Assembly (NCBI GenBank): GCA_946886065.1
Contig: CAMPHU010000131.1
Span: 1-13,163, forward strand
DNA: 13,163 nt
Source of the DNA: an uncultured Massilia sp.
GTDB taxonomy: Bacteria; Pseudomonadota; Gammaproteobacteria; Burkholderiales; Burkholderiaceae
Direction of reading: 5' to 3'
Shown here: positions 1 through 9,739 of the stretch, piece by piece
How positions within the stretch are numbered: position 1 is the stretch's first letter
How the letters are laid out: each line of letters opens with the position of its first letter
The notes under the pieces: generated by a model
Database searches by the model: none
Told to the model about the DNA's origin: nothing
What the model saw: the letters and a program-made list of their open reading frames with translations, nothing else
Translations under genes and position numbers: made by a program

Positions 1-225
1 CGCATACACCCCGCACGCCATCAGCCCCGCATCCCCCATCCCCAGCGCCGCGCAATACGGCGCCGACGCATTGGTCCCCTTCATGCACGACAAATGCGGC
101 GTCACCTGCTCGGTCCACCCCTCGGGCAGCCCGCGCTCCAGCGCCTCGGCCCAATAAAACGACACACGAAACGACTTGCAGCAAGCGCCGCAATCGAGGC
201 AGGGATTGTCCGCGGGAGCATTCAT
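1..225 (-). CDS. YkgJ-family cysteine cluster protein (3' end cut by window edge)
   Basis: Reading the minus strand from the ATG at 225 gives 75 open codons with no stop before the window edge, beginning MNAPADNPCLDCGACCKSF. The pattern CxxCGxCC (Cys9, 12, 15, 16) followed by spaced cysteines at 47, 58 and 71 is the signature of the YkgJ / UPF0153 family, small proteins thought to bind a metal or Fe-S cluster; their biochemical role is not established. The motif TPHLSCMKGT (residues 42-51) is also typical of the family. The gene is the next one downstream of argG on the same strand, but a strong terminator separates them, so it is probably transcribed separately. No Shine-Dalgarno sequence is visible; a -10-like TAGAAT lies eight bases before the ATG. 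The C-terminal part lies outside the window. Confidence 0.85.
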   Translation of the reverse strand, partial: MNAPADNPCLDCGACCKSFRVSFYWAEALERGLPEGWTEQVTPHLSCMKGTNASAPYCAALGMGDAGLMACGVYA

Positions 226-233
226 GGAAAACG

Positions 234-239
234 ATTCTA
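234..239 (-). promoter_or_regulatory. possible -10 box for the YkgJ-family gene
   Basis: The minus strand reads TAGAAT here, five of six matches to TATAAT, ending eight bases before the ATG at 225. The expected -35 position falls in the T-tract of the argG terminator (TTTTTT), a poor match to TTGACA. If used, transcription would start at or within a few bases of the start codon, giving a leaderless or nearly leaderless mRNA. This is sequence resemblance only. Confidence 0.3.
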
Positions 240-255
240 CCGCGCCGCCAGGACG

Positions 256-279
256 AAAAAAAGCCGCCCGCAGGCGGCT
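256..279 (-). terminator. rho-independent terminator of argG
   Basis: On the minus strand AGCCGCC (279-273), a four-base loop and GGCGGCT (268-262) form a perfect 7-bp GC-rich stem, followed directly by a run of seven T residues (262-256, the first shared with the stem). It begins about 22 bases after the argG stop codon, the expected place for the end of the argG transcript. Confidence 0.9.
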
Positions 280-301
280 CTTTCACAAGCGAAAACCCAG
301 C

Positions 302-1534
302 TTACTGCCCGCGCTTGGCGCGTGCCTTCGCGGCGATACGCATGCGCAGCGCGTTCAGCTTGATGAAGCCGCCCGCGTCCGCCTGGTTGTAGGCGCCGCC
401 GTCTTCGTCGAAGGTCGCGATGTTCATGTCGAACAGCGAATCGGTCTTCGAATCGCGCGACACCACGATCACGTTGCCCTTGTACAGCTTCAGGCGCACC
501 CAGCCGTTCACGCTCTTCTGGGTGTGGTCGATCAGGGTCTGCAGCGCCACGCGCTCCGGCGCCCACCAGTAGCCGTTATAGATCAGGGAAGCGTAGCGCG
601 GCATCAGGTCGTCCTTCAGGTGCGCCACTTCGCGGTCCAGGGTGATCGATTCGATCGCGCGGTGGGCGCGCAGCATGATGGTGCCGCCCGGGGTTTCGTA
701 GCAGCCGCGCGACTTCATGCCGACGTAGCGGTTTTCCACCAGGTCCAGGCGGCCGATGCCGTGCTTGCCGCCCAGGCGGTTCAGCTCGGTCAGGACGGCG
801 GCCGGCGACAGGCGCTTGCCGTTCAGGCCGACGATGTCGCCCTGTTCGAATTCCACGTCCAGGTACTCGGCTTCGTTCGGCGCCTGTTCCGGCGACACGG
901 TCCAGCGCCACATCGATTCCTCGGCTTCCGCGCTCGGGTTTTCCAGGTGGCGGCCTTCGAAGGAGATGTGCAGCAGGTTGGCGTCCATCGAGTAGGGCGC
1001 GCCGCCGTTCTTGTGCTTCATGTCGATGTCGATGCCGGCGTCTTCCGCGTACTTCAGCAGCTTCTCGCGCGACAGCAGGTCCCACTCGCGCCACGGGGCG
1101 ATGATCTTGACGTCCGGCTTCAGCGCATAGGCGCCCAGCTCGAAACGCACCTGGTCGTTGCCCTTGCCGGTCGCGCCGTGCGAGACGGCGTCGGCGCCGG
1201 TCTCGTTGGCGATCTCGATCAGGCGCTTGGCGATCAGCGGACGCGCGATCGAGGTGCCCAGCAGGTATTCGCCCTCATACACGGTGTTGGCGCGGAACAT
1301 CGGGAACACGAAGTCGCGCACGAATTCCTCGCGCACATCGTCGATGTAGATGTTTTCCGGCTTGATGCCGAACTTCAGCGCCTTGGCGCGCGCCGGTTCC
1401 AGCTCTTCGCCCTGGCCGAGGTCGGCCGTGAAGGTGACGATTTCGCAGTTGTAATGGTCTTGCAGCCACTTCAGGATGACCGAGGTGTCGAGGCCGCCGG
1501 AGTAGGCGAGTACTACTTTTTTGATGTCGCTCAT
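302..1534 (-). CDS. argG: argininosuccinate synthase
   Basis: This cytoplasmic enzyme joins citrulline and aspartate with ATP to make argininosuccinate, the penultimate step of arginine synthesis. The 410-residue product begins with the ATP-pyrophosphatase P-loop AYSGGLDTS (residues 10-18). It also carries the family block [14 protein letters not shown] (119-132), YSMDANL (181-187) and the stretch around [10 protein letters not shown] (275-284). The length of about 400 residues matches the common bacterial form rather than the longer E. coli type of about 447. The start at 1534 is the only ATG that gives the conserved N-terminus [14 protein letters not shown]. The ribosome binding site is weak. 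argF, the preceding step of the pathway, lies immediately upstream on the same strand with 183 bp between them, and a clear terminator follows. The identification is secure. Confidence 0.98.
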   Translation of the reverse strand: MSDIKKVVLAYSGGLDTSVILKWLQDHYNCEIVTFTADLGQGEELEPARAKALKFGIKPENIYIDDVREEFVRDFVFPMFRANTVYEGEYLLGTSIARPLIAKRLIEIANETGADAVSHGATGKGNDQVRFELGAYALKPDVKIIAPWREWDLLSREKLLKYAEDAGIDIDMKHKNGGAPYSMDANLLHISFEGRHLENPSAEAEESMWRWTVSPEQAPNEAEYLDVEFEQGDIVGLNGKRLSPAAVLTELNRLGGKHGIGRLDLVENRYVGMKSRGCYETPGGTIMLRAHRAIESITLDREVAHLKDDLMPRYASLIYNGYWWAPERVALQTLIDHTQKSVNGWVRLKLYKGNVIVVSRDSKTDSLFDMNIATFDEDGGAYNQADAGGFIKLNALRMRIAAKARAKRGQ

Positions 1535-1631
1535 GGAATGTCCAGTGATGGAAGGATGGAGGGGACTAAATGGTCAGCCGGCCCATGGGAATGCCGCCGG
1601 GCGGGGAAGCAAGGCGACGGGCCAACGATCA

Positions 1632-1660
1632 AACATAGGCTTGTGGTGGGTAAAAAAGTT
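1632..1660 (-). promoter_or_regulatory. weak candidate argG promoter
   Basis: On the minus strand AACTTT (1660-1655) and TATGTT (1637-1632) are separated by 17 bp, about 100 bp before the argG ATG. Each hexamer matches its sigma-70 consensus only partly. It is the best pair I see in the argF-argG spacer and fits separate transcription of argG, but this is weak evidence. Confidence 0.25.
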
Positions 1661-1685
1661 AATGATACGGGGTTTGCCCGAACAA

Positions 1686-1708
1686 GGACACCGGCGCTGC
1701 CGGCGTCC
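1686..1708 (-). terminator. hairpin after argF, possible terminator or attenuating structure
   Basis: On the minus strand GGACGCCGGC, loop AGC and GCCGGTGTCC form a 10-bp stem with a single G-T wobble, starting 9 bases past the argF stop. Only a short U-rich stretch (TTGTT) follows, so termination may be partial and some transcripts could continue into argG. Confidence 0.55.
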
Positions 1709-1717
1709 CGCTCACTC

Positions 1718-2644
1718 TTACTTGTCCTCGATACGGCCGAGCAGCAGGTATTCGATCAGGGCCTTCTGCACGTGCAGGCGGTTCTCGGCCTCGTCCCAGA
1801 CCACCGACTGCGGGCCGTCGATGACTTCGGCGGCCACTTCCTCGCCGCGGTGGGCGGGCAGGCAGTGCATGAACAGGGCGTCGGAGGCCGCGCGCGCCAT
1901 CTTGGCGCCGTCCACGATGAAGCCGTCGAAGGCCTTGAGGCGCTCGGCGTTTTCCTTTTCGTAGCCCATGCTGGTCCAGACGTCGGTGTTGACCAGGTGT
2001 GCGCCTGCGCAGGCGTCCGAGGGGTTGTCGAACAAGGTGTAGCGCCTGGTCGAGACCAGGGCCGGATCCAGCTCGTAGCCCTTCGGGGTCGAGACGTTGA
2101 GGTGGAAGCCGAACACTTCGGCCGCCTGCAGCCACGAATACAGCATGTTGTTGGCGTCGCCGATCCAGGCCACCGTCTTGCCGGTGATGGAGCCGCGGTG
2201 CTCGTAATAGGTGAACACGTCGGCCAGCACCTGGCAGGGGTGGTGCTCGTTGGTCAGGCCGTTAATCACCGGCACGCGCGAATGGGCGGCGAAACGCTCG
2301 ATGATGTCCTGGCCGAAGGTGCGCACCATGATGATGTCGCACATGCGGGACATGACCTGGCCGGCGTCCTCGACCGGCTCGCCGCGGCCCAGCTGGCTGT
2401 CGCGGGTGTTCAGGTAGATCGCCGCGCCGCCCAGCTGGTGCATGCCGGCCTCGAACGACAGGCGGGTGCGGGTCGAGCTCTTCTCGAACACCATCACCAG
2501 GGTGCGGTCGACCAGCGGGTGGTACACCTCGTAGGCCTTGAACTTGCGCTTGATGACCGCCGCGCGCTGGATCACATATTCGAATTCGTCGAGGGTAAAG
2601 TCGGAGAACTGCAGGAAGTGCTTGATCGGAGTAGTGCCGGGCAT
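1718..2644 (-). CDS. argF: ornithine carbamoyltransferase
   Basis: The enzyme transfers the carbamoyl group of carbamoyl phosphate to ornithine, giving citrulline, in the cytoplasm. The 308-residue protein has the carbamoyl-phosphate loop SSTRTR (56-61), the HPCQ motif (135-138), the ornithine-loop sequence DVWTSMG (221-227) and the catalytic HCLP motif (260-263). Its length is normal for catabolic or anabolic OTCases; placement next to argG supports the biosynthetic argF form. The ATG at 2644 gives the expected short N-terminus with the helix KHFLQFSDFT. A perfect TATAAT lies about 30 bp upstream, with a second such box and a palindrome further up. A stable hairpin follows the stop codon. 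No classical ARG box is recognisable, so the regulator is unknown from sequence. Confidence 0.97.
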   Translation of the reverse strand: MPGTTPIKHFLQFSDFTLDEFEYVIQRAAVIKRKFKAYEVYHPLVDRTLVMVFEKSSTRTRLSFEAGMHQLGGAAIYLNTRDSQLGRGEPVEDAGQVMSRMCDIIMVRTFGQDIIERFAAHSRVPVINGLTNEHHPCQVLADVFTYYEHRGSITGKTVAWIGDANNMLYSWLQAAEVFGFHLNVSTPKGYELDPALVSTRRYTLFDNPSDACAGAHLVNTDVWTSMGYEKENAERLKAFDGFIVDGAKMARAASDALFMHCLPAHRGEEVAAEVIDGPQSVVWDEAENRLHVQKALIEYLLLGRIEDK

Positions 2645-2666
2645 AATGAGCTCTGCTATCTGTTAT

Positions 2667-2708
2667 CCCTTGAATTATAAGGGTTTTTGCTTGCCCTTAC
2701 AGCAAGGG
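2667..2708. repeat. pair of CCCTT-AAGGG dyads in the argF leader region
   Basis: Two short inverted repeats with the same arms, CCCTT and AAGGG, occur at 2667-2683 (7-base spacer) and 2694-2708 (5-base spacer). Their centres are 26 bp apart. The first covers the proximal TATAAT of argF. They may be binding sites for one dimeric regulator, or chance, because the arms are only five bases long. Confidence 0.35.
2674..2679 (-). promoter_or_regulatory. argF proximal -10 box
   Basis: A perfect TATAAT on the minus strand, 29 bp before the argF ATG, would give a leader of roughly 20 bases. No good -35 hexamer at 16-18 bp is present (TTGCTG lies 20 bp away). The box lies inside an imperfect dyad CCCTT/AAGGG (2667-2683), so a repressor or activator may act here. 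Confidence 0.5.
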
Positions 2709-2729
2709 GGTGGATTCTGGATTATTGAT

Positions 2730-2750
2730 TGCGTAAATAGATTATACGCA
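2730..2750. promoter_or_regulatory. palindrome overlapping a second TATAAT upstream of argF
   Basis: TGCGTA (2730-2735) and TACGCA (2745-2750) are exact inverted arms around a 9-base AT-rich centre. On the minus strand a perfect TATAAT (2746-2741) lies within this palindrome, with TTGATG 15 bp upstream overlapping the rsgA stop codon. The arrangement looks like an operator placed over a distal argF promoter. It could instead be a weak hairpin after rsgA, but there is no T-tract. Confidence 0.4.
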
Positions 2751-2763
2751 GTCATTTTGCTCA

Positions 2764-3663
2764 TCAATAAAGGGTCTGCGAGGACTCGTGCAGCAGCTGG
2801 GCGTAGAGCGCGTGGCGCATCTTGGCGATCTTGCCGTCGGCGACGGCGCCCAGCACCGCGCACTGGGGCTCGGCCAGGTGGCGGCAGTTATAGTACTTGC
2901 AGCCGCCCAGGTAGGGCTTGAACTCGACGAACGCGCGTTCCAGCATGCCTTCGGTCAGGTGGTACAGGCCGAATTCCTGGAAGCCGGGCGAATCGATGAT
3001 CGCGGCGCGGTCCGCGGCTCCGCCGAGCCAGTACAGGCGGGTGAAGGTGGTCGTATGCTTGCCGGTGTCGAGCGCTTCCGAGATCTCGCGCACGGCGATG
3101 TCGGCGTCCGGCACCAGCAGGTTGATCAGCGAGGATTTTCCCATGCCGGACTGGCCGATGAAAATCGAGGAATGACCCTCCAGCAGCGGCATCAGGGTGG
3201 CCACCGTTTCCTCCGGCCGGGTCCTGGCCGATACCTCGTGCACCGGATAGCCGAGGGCCGCGTAGACGGCGACTCTTTCGCGCGCGCGCGGCAAATTATC
3301 CTCGACGTCGATCTTGTTGAGGATCAGGTGGGCCTCGATGCCGGCCGCCTCGCAGGCCACCAGGGCGCGCGAGACCAGGTCGTCGGCGAAGCTCGGCTCG
3401 GTGGCGACGACGATGAACAGGCGCGAGATGTTCGCCGCCAGCAGCTTCGATTTGTACTGGTCGGAGCGGTAGAGCAGGGTGCTGCGGTCGGCGATGCGCT
3501 CGATCACGGCCTGGTCTTCCGAGGTCTTCTTGAGGTGGACGATGTCGCCGACGGCCACATTGGTCTTCTTGCCGCGCGTGACGCACTGCAGCTTGACGCC
3601 GTCCGCGTCGGCCAGGTAGTGGCGGCCGTGGGCCGCGATGATGGTGCCGGTCAAGCCGCTCAT
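2764..3663 (-). CDS. rsgA: ribosome small subunit-dependent GTPase A
   Basis: RsgA is a circularly permuted GTPase that checks late maturation of the 30S ribosomal subunit. The 299-residue protein shows an N-terminal OB-fold region (about 1-65). The G motifs follow in permuted order: NKID (116-119, G4), GQSGMGKSS (170-178, G1 P-loop) and DSPGF (224-228, G3). The C-terminal zinc knuckle has Cys255, Cys260, His262 and Cys268 in the family spacing CxxxxCxHxxxxxC. It is shorter than E. coli RsgA (about 350) because both tails are short. Its ATG overlaps the stop of the dehydratase gene by four bases (ATGA), so translation is probably coupled. It is the last gene of a three-gene operon that begins with the M48 protease. 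Confidence 0.97.
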   Translation of the reverse strand: MSGLTGTIIAAHGRHYLADADGVKLQCVTRGKKTNVAVGDIVHLKKTSEDQAVIERIADRSTLLYRSDQYKSKLLAANISRLFIVVATEPSFADDLVSRALVACEAAGIEAHLILNKIDVEDNLPRARERVAVYAALGYPVHEVSARTRPEETVATLMPLLEGHSSIFIGQSGMGKSSLINLLVPDADIAVREISEALDTGKHTTTFTRLYWLGGAADRAAIIDSPGFQEFGLYHLTEGMLERAFVEFKPYLGGCKYYNCRHLAEPQCAVLGAVADGKIAKMRHALYAQLLHESSQTLY

Positions 3664-3992
3664 GCCGCCGCCTGCTGCGCGAACAGGGCGTCGGTGCGGG
3701 CCGCGCAGATGAAATCGTTCTCGGTCAGCGCGCCGCCGGCCGAATGGGTGCTCCAGCTGACACCGACCTTGCCGTAGCCCACCGTCAGGTCCGGATGGTG
3801 GTCTTCCGCCTCGGCCATGTCGGCGACGGCGTTCACGAAGGCGATGGTGGCGCGGTAGTCGGCGAACCTGAAGTCGCGGCGCAGGATGCCGCCCGCGGCC
3901 TGCCAGCCCGGCACCTCGGCCAGCATGGCGTCGACCACGCGCGGGTTCAGGGCCTGGGCGTTGCGGATGCAGTGACGGTCGGCGGGTTTCAT
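3660..3992 (-). CDS. phhB: pterin-4a-carbinolamine dehydratase (PhhB/PCD-DCoH family)
   Basis: The enzyme dehydrates 4a-hydroxytetrahydrobiopterin, or the bacterial pterin equivalent, to recycle the cofactor of aromatic amino acid hydroxylases. The 110-residue product carries the family signature EDHHPD (63-68) with the catalytic pair His65-His66, a further His83 and Asp93 in [15 protein letters not shown] (80-94). The length is normal. Both ends overlap the neighbouring genes by four bases (ATGA), which places it inside an operon between the M48 protease and rsgA. No phenylalanine hydroxylase gene is in the window, so the hydroxylase it might serve is not shown here. The symbol is used by family membership; a role in moonlighting regulation is not supported by anything visible. 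Confidence 0.93.
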   Translation of the reverse strand: MKPADRHCIRNAQALNPRVVDAMLAEVPGWQAAGGILRRDFRFADYRATIAFVNAVADMAEAEDHHPDLTVGYGKVGVSWSTHSAGGALTENDFICAARTDALFAQQAAA

Positions 3993-5251
3993 GCGGCCGC
4001 CATGGTCAGGTGCTTCACCCGGACCGAGGCCGGCGGGTGCGAATCGTAGAAGGCCGAATGCAGCGGGTCCGGGGTCAGGGTCGAGGCATTGTCCTCGTAC
4101 ATCTTGACCAGGGCCGAGACCAGGTGGCGGTAATCGGTGTGCCGGGCCGCGAAGGCGTCGGCCTCGAACTCGTGCTTGCGCGAGGTGATGGAGTTCAGCG
4201 GCGCCAGCACGAAGGTGAAGATCGGCAGCGCCAGCGCGAACAGGATCAGGGCCATGCCGTCGTTCGAGGCGTTCATGAAGGGCTGCACGCCGAGGCCGGT
4301 GTAGAACCAGGCCTGGGTCTTGAGGTAGCCGAGCAGGGCCAGGAAGCCGAGCGACAGCGCGAACATCACCACGATGCGCTTGACGATGTGGCGCAGCTTG
4401 AAGTGGCCCAGTTCATGGGCCAGCACGGCCTCGATCTCCTGCGGTTCCAGGCGCGCGAGCAGGGTGTCGAAGAACACGATGCGCTTGTTCTCGCCGAAGC
4501 CGGAGAAATAGGCGTTGCCGTGGGCGCTGCGCTTGCTGCCGTCCATGACGAACAGGCCTTTCGAGGCGAAGCCGGTGCGCGCCATCAGGCCTTCGATGCG
4601 CTCCTTCAGGCCGGCGTCGGCGAGCGGGGTGAATTTGTTGAACAGCGGCGCGATGACGGTCGGGTAGAGCACCATCATCAACAGCTGGAAGCCGCTCCAC
4701 ACCAGCCAGGCGTAGAGCCACCACAGGTCGCCGCTTTTCTCCATCAGGGTCAGGATCACCCACAGCAGCGGCAGGCCGATCAGGGCGCCCACCAGCGCGC
4801 CCTTGAGCAGGTCGGAGAACCACAGGGCGGGCGTCATCTTGTTGAAGCCGAAGCGTTCCTCCAGCACGAACTGGCGGTACCAGTCGAGCGGCAGGTCCAG
4901 CAGGCTGGACAGGATCGCGAAGCTCACCACCAAAGCCATCTGGTGTAGCATCCCCGGACCGGTGACCGGCAGCAGGGCCGTCGACAGCCATTGCAGGCCG
5001 CCCAGCAGGGTGAAGCCCACCAGCACCACGCCGCCCCAGAACAGGCCGACGATGCCGGTGCGGGTCTTGGCGACGGTATAGTCGGCGGCTTTCTGGTGCG
5101 CGTGCAGGGGCACTTTAGAAGCGAACTCGGCCGGGACGCTGGCGCGGTGGCGCAGCACATGGCGGAGTTGCCGGCTGGCCAGCCAGAAGCGCAAGCCGAG
5201 CGTCAGCAGCAGAAATACGACGAACAAAACCGAAAACCCGAGTGAAGACAT
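3989..5251 (-). CDS. M48 family (Ste24/CAAX-type) membrane metalloprotease
   Basis: The 420-residue integral membrane protease resembles yeast Ste24, with about seven hydrophobic segments (roughly 4-22, 66-90, 102-121, 150-170, 176-198, 291-311, 332-353). The zinc-binding HELGH motif is at 279-283, and the third ligand is in SRKHEFEAD (357-365). The PALWFSD block (141-147) and RSAHGNAY (241-248) are also family hallmarks. In bacteria such proteins are thought to act in membrane protein quality control; prenyl substrates are not expected. The reading frame stays open upstream to 5704, but that extension runs antisense through orn. The ATG at 5251 gives the hydrophobic N-terminus [10 protein letters not shown] typical of the family and leaves room for a promoter. 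Its stop overlaps the phhB start (ATGA), so it heads the operon. Confidence 0.93.
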   Translation of the reverse strand: MSSLGFSVLFVVFLLLTLGLRFWLASRQLRHVLRHRASVPAEFASKVPLHAHQKAADYTVAKTRTGIVGLFWGGVVLVGFTLLGGLQWLSTALLPVTGPGMLHQMALVVSFAILSSLLDLPLDWYRQFVLEERFGFNKMTPALWFSDLLKGALVGALIGLPLLWVILTLMEKSGDLWWLYAWLVWSGFQLLMMVLYPTVIAPLFNKFTPLADAGLKERIEGLMARTGFASKGLFVMDGSKRSAHGNAYFSGFGENKRIVFFDTLLARLEPQEIEAVLAHELGHFKLRHIVKRIVVMFALSLGFLALLGYLKTQAWFYTGLGVQPFMNASNDGMALILFALALPIFTFVLAPLNSITSRKHEFEADAFAARHTDYRHLVSALVKMYEDNASTLTPDPLHSAFYDSHPPASVRVKHLTMAAA

Positions 5252-5303
5252 GTGTGCCTGTGAGAAAATGCAGGATTGATTGATGAGGCAATAAGAGAGA
5301 ATT

Positions 5304-5891
5304 ATGTCACAAGCCACTGAAACGCAATTGCCTGGCCTCGCCCAGGAACGCCCGAACGAATTCAACCTCGTCTGGGTGGACATGGAAATGACCGGCCTGG
5401 ACCCGGACACCGACCGCATCATCGAGATCGCGGTGATCGTCACCGATGCCCAGCTGAACGTGGTCGCCGAAGGTCCGGTGTTCGCCATCCACCAGAGCGA
5501 CGAGACCCTGGACAAGATGGACGCCTGGAACAAGGGCACGCACGGCAAGTCGGGCCTGATCGACCGCGTCAAGGCCTCGACCGTGGACGAGGCCCAGGCG
5601 GAAGAGCAGCTGATCGCCTTCCTCAAGCAATATGTCCCGGCGAATAAATCGCCGATGTGCGGCAACTCGATCTGCCAGGACCGCCGCTTCATGGCGCGCG
5701 GCATGCCGAAGCTGGAAGCCTTCTTCCACTACCGCAACCTGGACGTGTCGACCCTCAAGGAACTGTGCCGCCGCTGGAAGCCGGAGCTGGCGTCCGGGTT
5801 CAAGAAGCACCAGAAGCATACGGCGCTGGCGGACATTACCGAGTCGATCGAAGAGCTGAAGTATTATCGCGAGCATTTCATCAAGCTGTAA
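5304..5891 (+). CDS. orn: oligoribonuclease (3'-5' exoribonuclease, DEDDh family)
   Basis: Orn degrades di- to pentaribonucleotides, including pGpG from cyclic-di-GMP turnover, to mononucleotides in the cytoplasm. The 195-residue protein has the five DEDDh residues: Asp26 and Glu28 in [10 protein letters not shown], Asp126 in CQDRRFM, His172 and Asp177 in HTALADI. E. coli Orn is 181 residues; here the N-terminus is about 14 residues longer. The start at 5304 follows a purine-rich AAGAGAGAA ribosome binding site, and the ATG 22 bp upstream is closed by a stop after three codons. It is divergent from the M48 protease with 52 bp between starts, a common gene pairing in Burkholderiales as I recall it. 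A REP-like hairpin begins 22 bp after its stop. Confidence 0.97.
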   Translation: MSQATETQLPGLAQERPNEFNLVWVDMEMTGLDPDTDRIIEIAVIVTDAQLNVVAEGPVFAIHQSDETLDKMDAWNKGTHGKSGLIDRVKASTVDEAQAEEQLIAFLKQYVPANKSPMCGNSICQDRRFMARGMPKLEAFFHYRNLDVSTLKELCRRWKPELASGFKKHQKHTALADITESIEELKYYREHFIKL

Positions 5892-5912
5892 GCGCTTCGG
5901 CCGTTCGTCTCG

Positions 5913-5942
5913 ACTTGGGTCCCCGCCTCCGCGGGGATGACG
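5913..5942. repeat. REP-like palindromic element, copy A
   Basis: This 30-bp unit contains CCCCGC-CTCC-GCGGGG, a perfect 6-bp GC stem. It matches the reverse complement of a second unit at 5998-6027 at about 26 of 30 positions. The form, with GGGTCCCCGC and GCGGGGATGACG, is the widespread betaproteobacterial intergenic repeat often mis-translated as HPRGGGDP. It may also slow exonucleases at the orn 3' end. Confidence 0.75.
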
Positions 5943-5997
5943 TGCATGGGTGCGTAACCGGATGTGCTGCCAGTGATTATTCGCACTCCCGATCAAG

Positions 5998-6027
5998 GTC
6001 ATCGCCGCGAAGGCGGGGACCCAGGTT
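5998..6027. repeat. REP-like palindromic element, copy B (inverted)
   Basis: This is the inverted partner of copy A, reading GTCATCGCCGCGAAGGCGGG and continuing GACCCAGGT. About four positions differ from copy A. Together the copies can fold into a long stem with a loop of about 55 bases. They sit between orn and the hybrid kinase gene. The stretch between them, and from 6028 to about 6100, holds no gene I can support. Confidence 0.75.
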
Positions 6028-6059
6028 CGCAGCACGCCTCCCACGCCTCATCCCCAGCA

Positions 6060-6083
6060 GCCGTGCCAAAAATATGACACGGC
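6060..6083. promoter_or_regulatory. GCCGTG-N12-CACGGC dyad before the hybrid kinase
   Basis: Six-base inverted arms GCCGTG and CACGGC flank a 12-base AT-rich centre, about 30 bp before the kinase start codon at 6115 and overlapping the expected -35 region of the GACAAT box. It is a plausible operator half-site pair; nothing else supports it. Confidence 0.3.
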
Positions 6084-6101
6084 AACAACTAAAAGTTATG
6101 C

Positions 6102-6107
6102 GACAAT
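6102..6107 (+). promoter_or_regulatory. possible -10 box of the hybrid kinase gene
   Basis: GACAAT matches TATAAT at four of six positions and lies seven bases before the ATG at 6115. No convincing -35 box is seen. Transcription from it would start close to 6115, either leaderless for that start or with a 40-base leader for the alternative start at 6157. Confidence 0.3.
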
Positions 6108-6114
6108 CGTCCGC

Positions 6115-8596
<2,482 letters not shown>

Positions 8597-8613
<17 letters not shown>

Positions 8614-9535
8614 AGTTCACCGGGATGTAGCGGTAGCCCTTGCCTTCGGTGGCCAGGTAGCCCAGGCCGGGGAACTGCAGGTGGGTGCCGCCGATCAGGT
8701 AGCCACCCTTGGCCGCGGCGTCGAATGCCTTCTTGCGGGCGGCGGCCGCGGCCTTCTGGTCGCTGTCGAACGAGATCGTCACCTTCGGCTCGGCCATCTG
8801 CACCGCCGCCACGTGGATCAGGTCGCCGATCAGCAGCAGCTTCTGGCCCTTGCTCTCGACCATATACGTGGTGTGGCCGGGGGTGTGGGCGCCGGTCCCG
8901 TGGGCACGGATGCCCGGAATTAACTCGCCGTCGCCCTCGATGGCCTTGAACTTGCCGGCCTTGACGTAGGGCTGGACCGCCGCCATCGCGGCCTTGGCCT
9001 TGTCCGACTCCCCCTGGCTCAGCCAGTAGTCGGCTTCGTGCTTGCTTGCGCGCAGGATGGCGTTCGGGAACACGATTTGCGCATTGTTCACCAGGCCGCC
9101 GATGTGGTCGCCGTGGAAGTGGGTGACATAGATCTCGTCCACCTGTTCCGGGCTGTAGCCGGCGGCCTTCATGTTGTCGACCAGCTTGCCCAGGGTCGGG
9201 CCGAAGAAGCTGCCGGCGCCGGTGTCGACCAGGACCAGTTTGCCGCCGGTATTGATCAGGTAGGCGTTGTCCGAGGTTTCCAACGGGGTCTTGAGGTGGC
9301 TCTTGGCCAGGGTGGCCGTGGTCTTCCCGGGCTTCTGGGCCAGCAGCTGGTCGACCGGCAGGTCGACGGTGCCGTCGGACAGCGGAGTCACCTCGAAGTC
9401 GCCCAGCATGATGCGGTAGTAGCCCGGCGCCGGGGTCTTGGCCATCGGCGCGGCGGCCAGGGCAGGGGTGGCGAAGCAGGCGGCGGCCACGGCGGCGGCG
9501 AGGGCGCTCAGCGCAGGTCGTTGAAAGATGCTCAT
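8597..9535 (-). CDS. secreted MBL-fold hydrolase, methyl parathion hydrolase / dihydrocoumarin lactonase-like
   Basis: The 312-residue protein begins with a signal peptide (hydrophobic 8-27, likely cut after ALA near 27), so it is exported. The metallo-beta-lactamase motif THFHGDH (138-144) supplies His139, His141, Asp143 and His144; His217 in HTPGH, bridging Asp238 in IGDL and His285 complete a dinuclear site. Sequence blocks such as PGYYRIMLGDFEVTPLSDGT, VLVDTG and NPYVKAGKF-like QPYVKAGKF resemble methyl parathion hydrolase (MPH) closely, from memory. Aligned by eye, the MPH-specific residues at 72, 258, 271 and 273 are here Leu64, His241, Ile254 and Phe256, and the loop carrying MPH Ser193 is nine residues shorter. 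I infer a lactonase-type enzyme rather than an organophosphate hydrolase. AAGGA, six bases before the ATG, is a good ribosome site. It is divergent from the HPP gene. Confidence 0.9.
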
Positions 9536-9556
9536 CAGGTGTCCTTGTTATATAGG

Positions 9557-9578
9557 GCGCAGTGCTGCGCAAGCTTGC
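9557..9578. promoter_or_regulatory. two overlapping palindromes before the MBL-fold hydrolase
   Basis: GCGCAG-TG-CTGCGC (9557-9570) and the perfect 10-bp palindrome GCAAGCTTGC (9569-9578) share two bases. They lie 22-43 bp upstream of the hydrolase ATG, where an operator would be expected. No promoter hexamers next to them are convincing. Confidence 0.35.
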
Positions 9579-9630
9579 ATATCGTACATCATTGCATTTT
9601 TGATTGCTGGGATCAGCCTGCTGAATTGTT

Positions 9631-9648
9631 ATAGCGCAAATGCACTAT
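9631..9648. promoter_or_regulatory. ATAGCGC-AAAT-GCACTAT dyad between the hydrolase and HPP genes
   Basis: Seven-base arms with one mismatch surround AAAT. The core GCGCAAATGC recurs as GTGCAAATGT at 9693-9702, 59 bp away and just before the TGTAAT (9705-9710) that could be the HPP gene's -10 box. This suggests, weakly, a shared operator in the 204-bp divergent spacer. Confidence 0.3.
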
Positions 9649-9739
9649 GGCAGAGCGCGCCGCACCGGCATGGACGAGTCCGCACCTTTTTTGTGCAAAT
9701 GTGGTGTAATAGAAGTATTTTCCGTCCAACTTTTCCGCA

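Noticed and set aside
176..2680. 834-codon open frame on the plus strand
   Set aside because: It runs antisense through argG and argF, which are certain. Its product is full of Val/His/Gln/Arg repeats typical of the complement of GC-rich codons and resembles no family.
2667..2684. Possible ARG box (TGAATTATAA) upstream of argF
   Set aside because: Only the left half TGAAT and the AT centre fit; the right half AGGGT does not match ATTCA, so I do not call it an ArgR site.
5252..5704. N-terminal extension of the M48 protease frame
   Set aside because: The extra 151 codons lie antisense to orn and show no similarity to the protease family; the ATG at 5251 gives the normal hydrophobic N-terminus.
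5307..6044. 245-codon minus-strand frame containing HPRGGGDPS and VPAFAAM
   Set aside because: These peptides are the known false translation of the REP-like repeats at 5913-6027, and the rest is antisense to orn.
9474..9479. Lipobox around Cys20 of the MBL-fold hydrolase
   Set aside because: The residues before the cysteine (VAAA) lack the usual Leu at -3, and a normal signal peptidase I site (ALA) follows at about residue 27.
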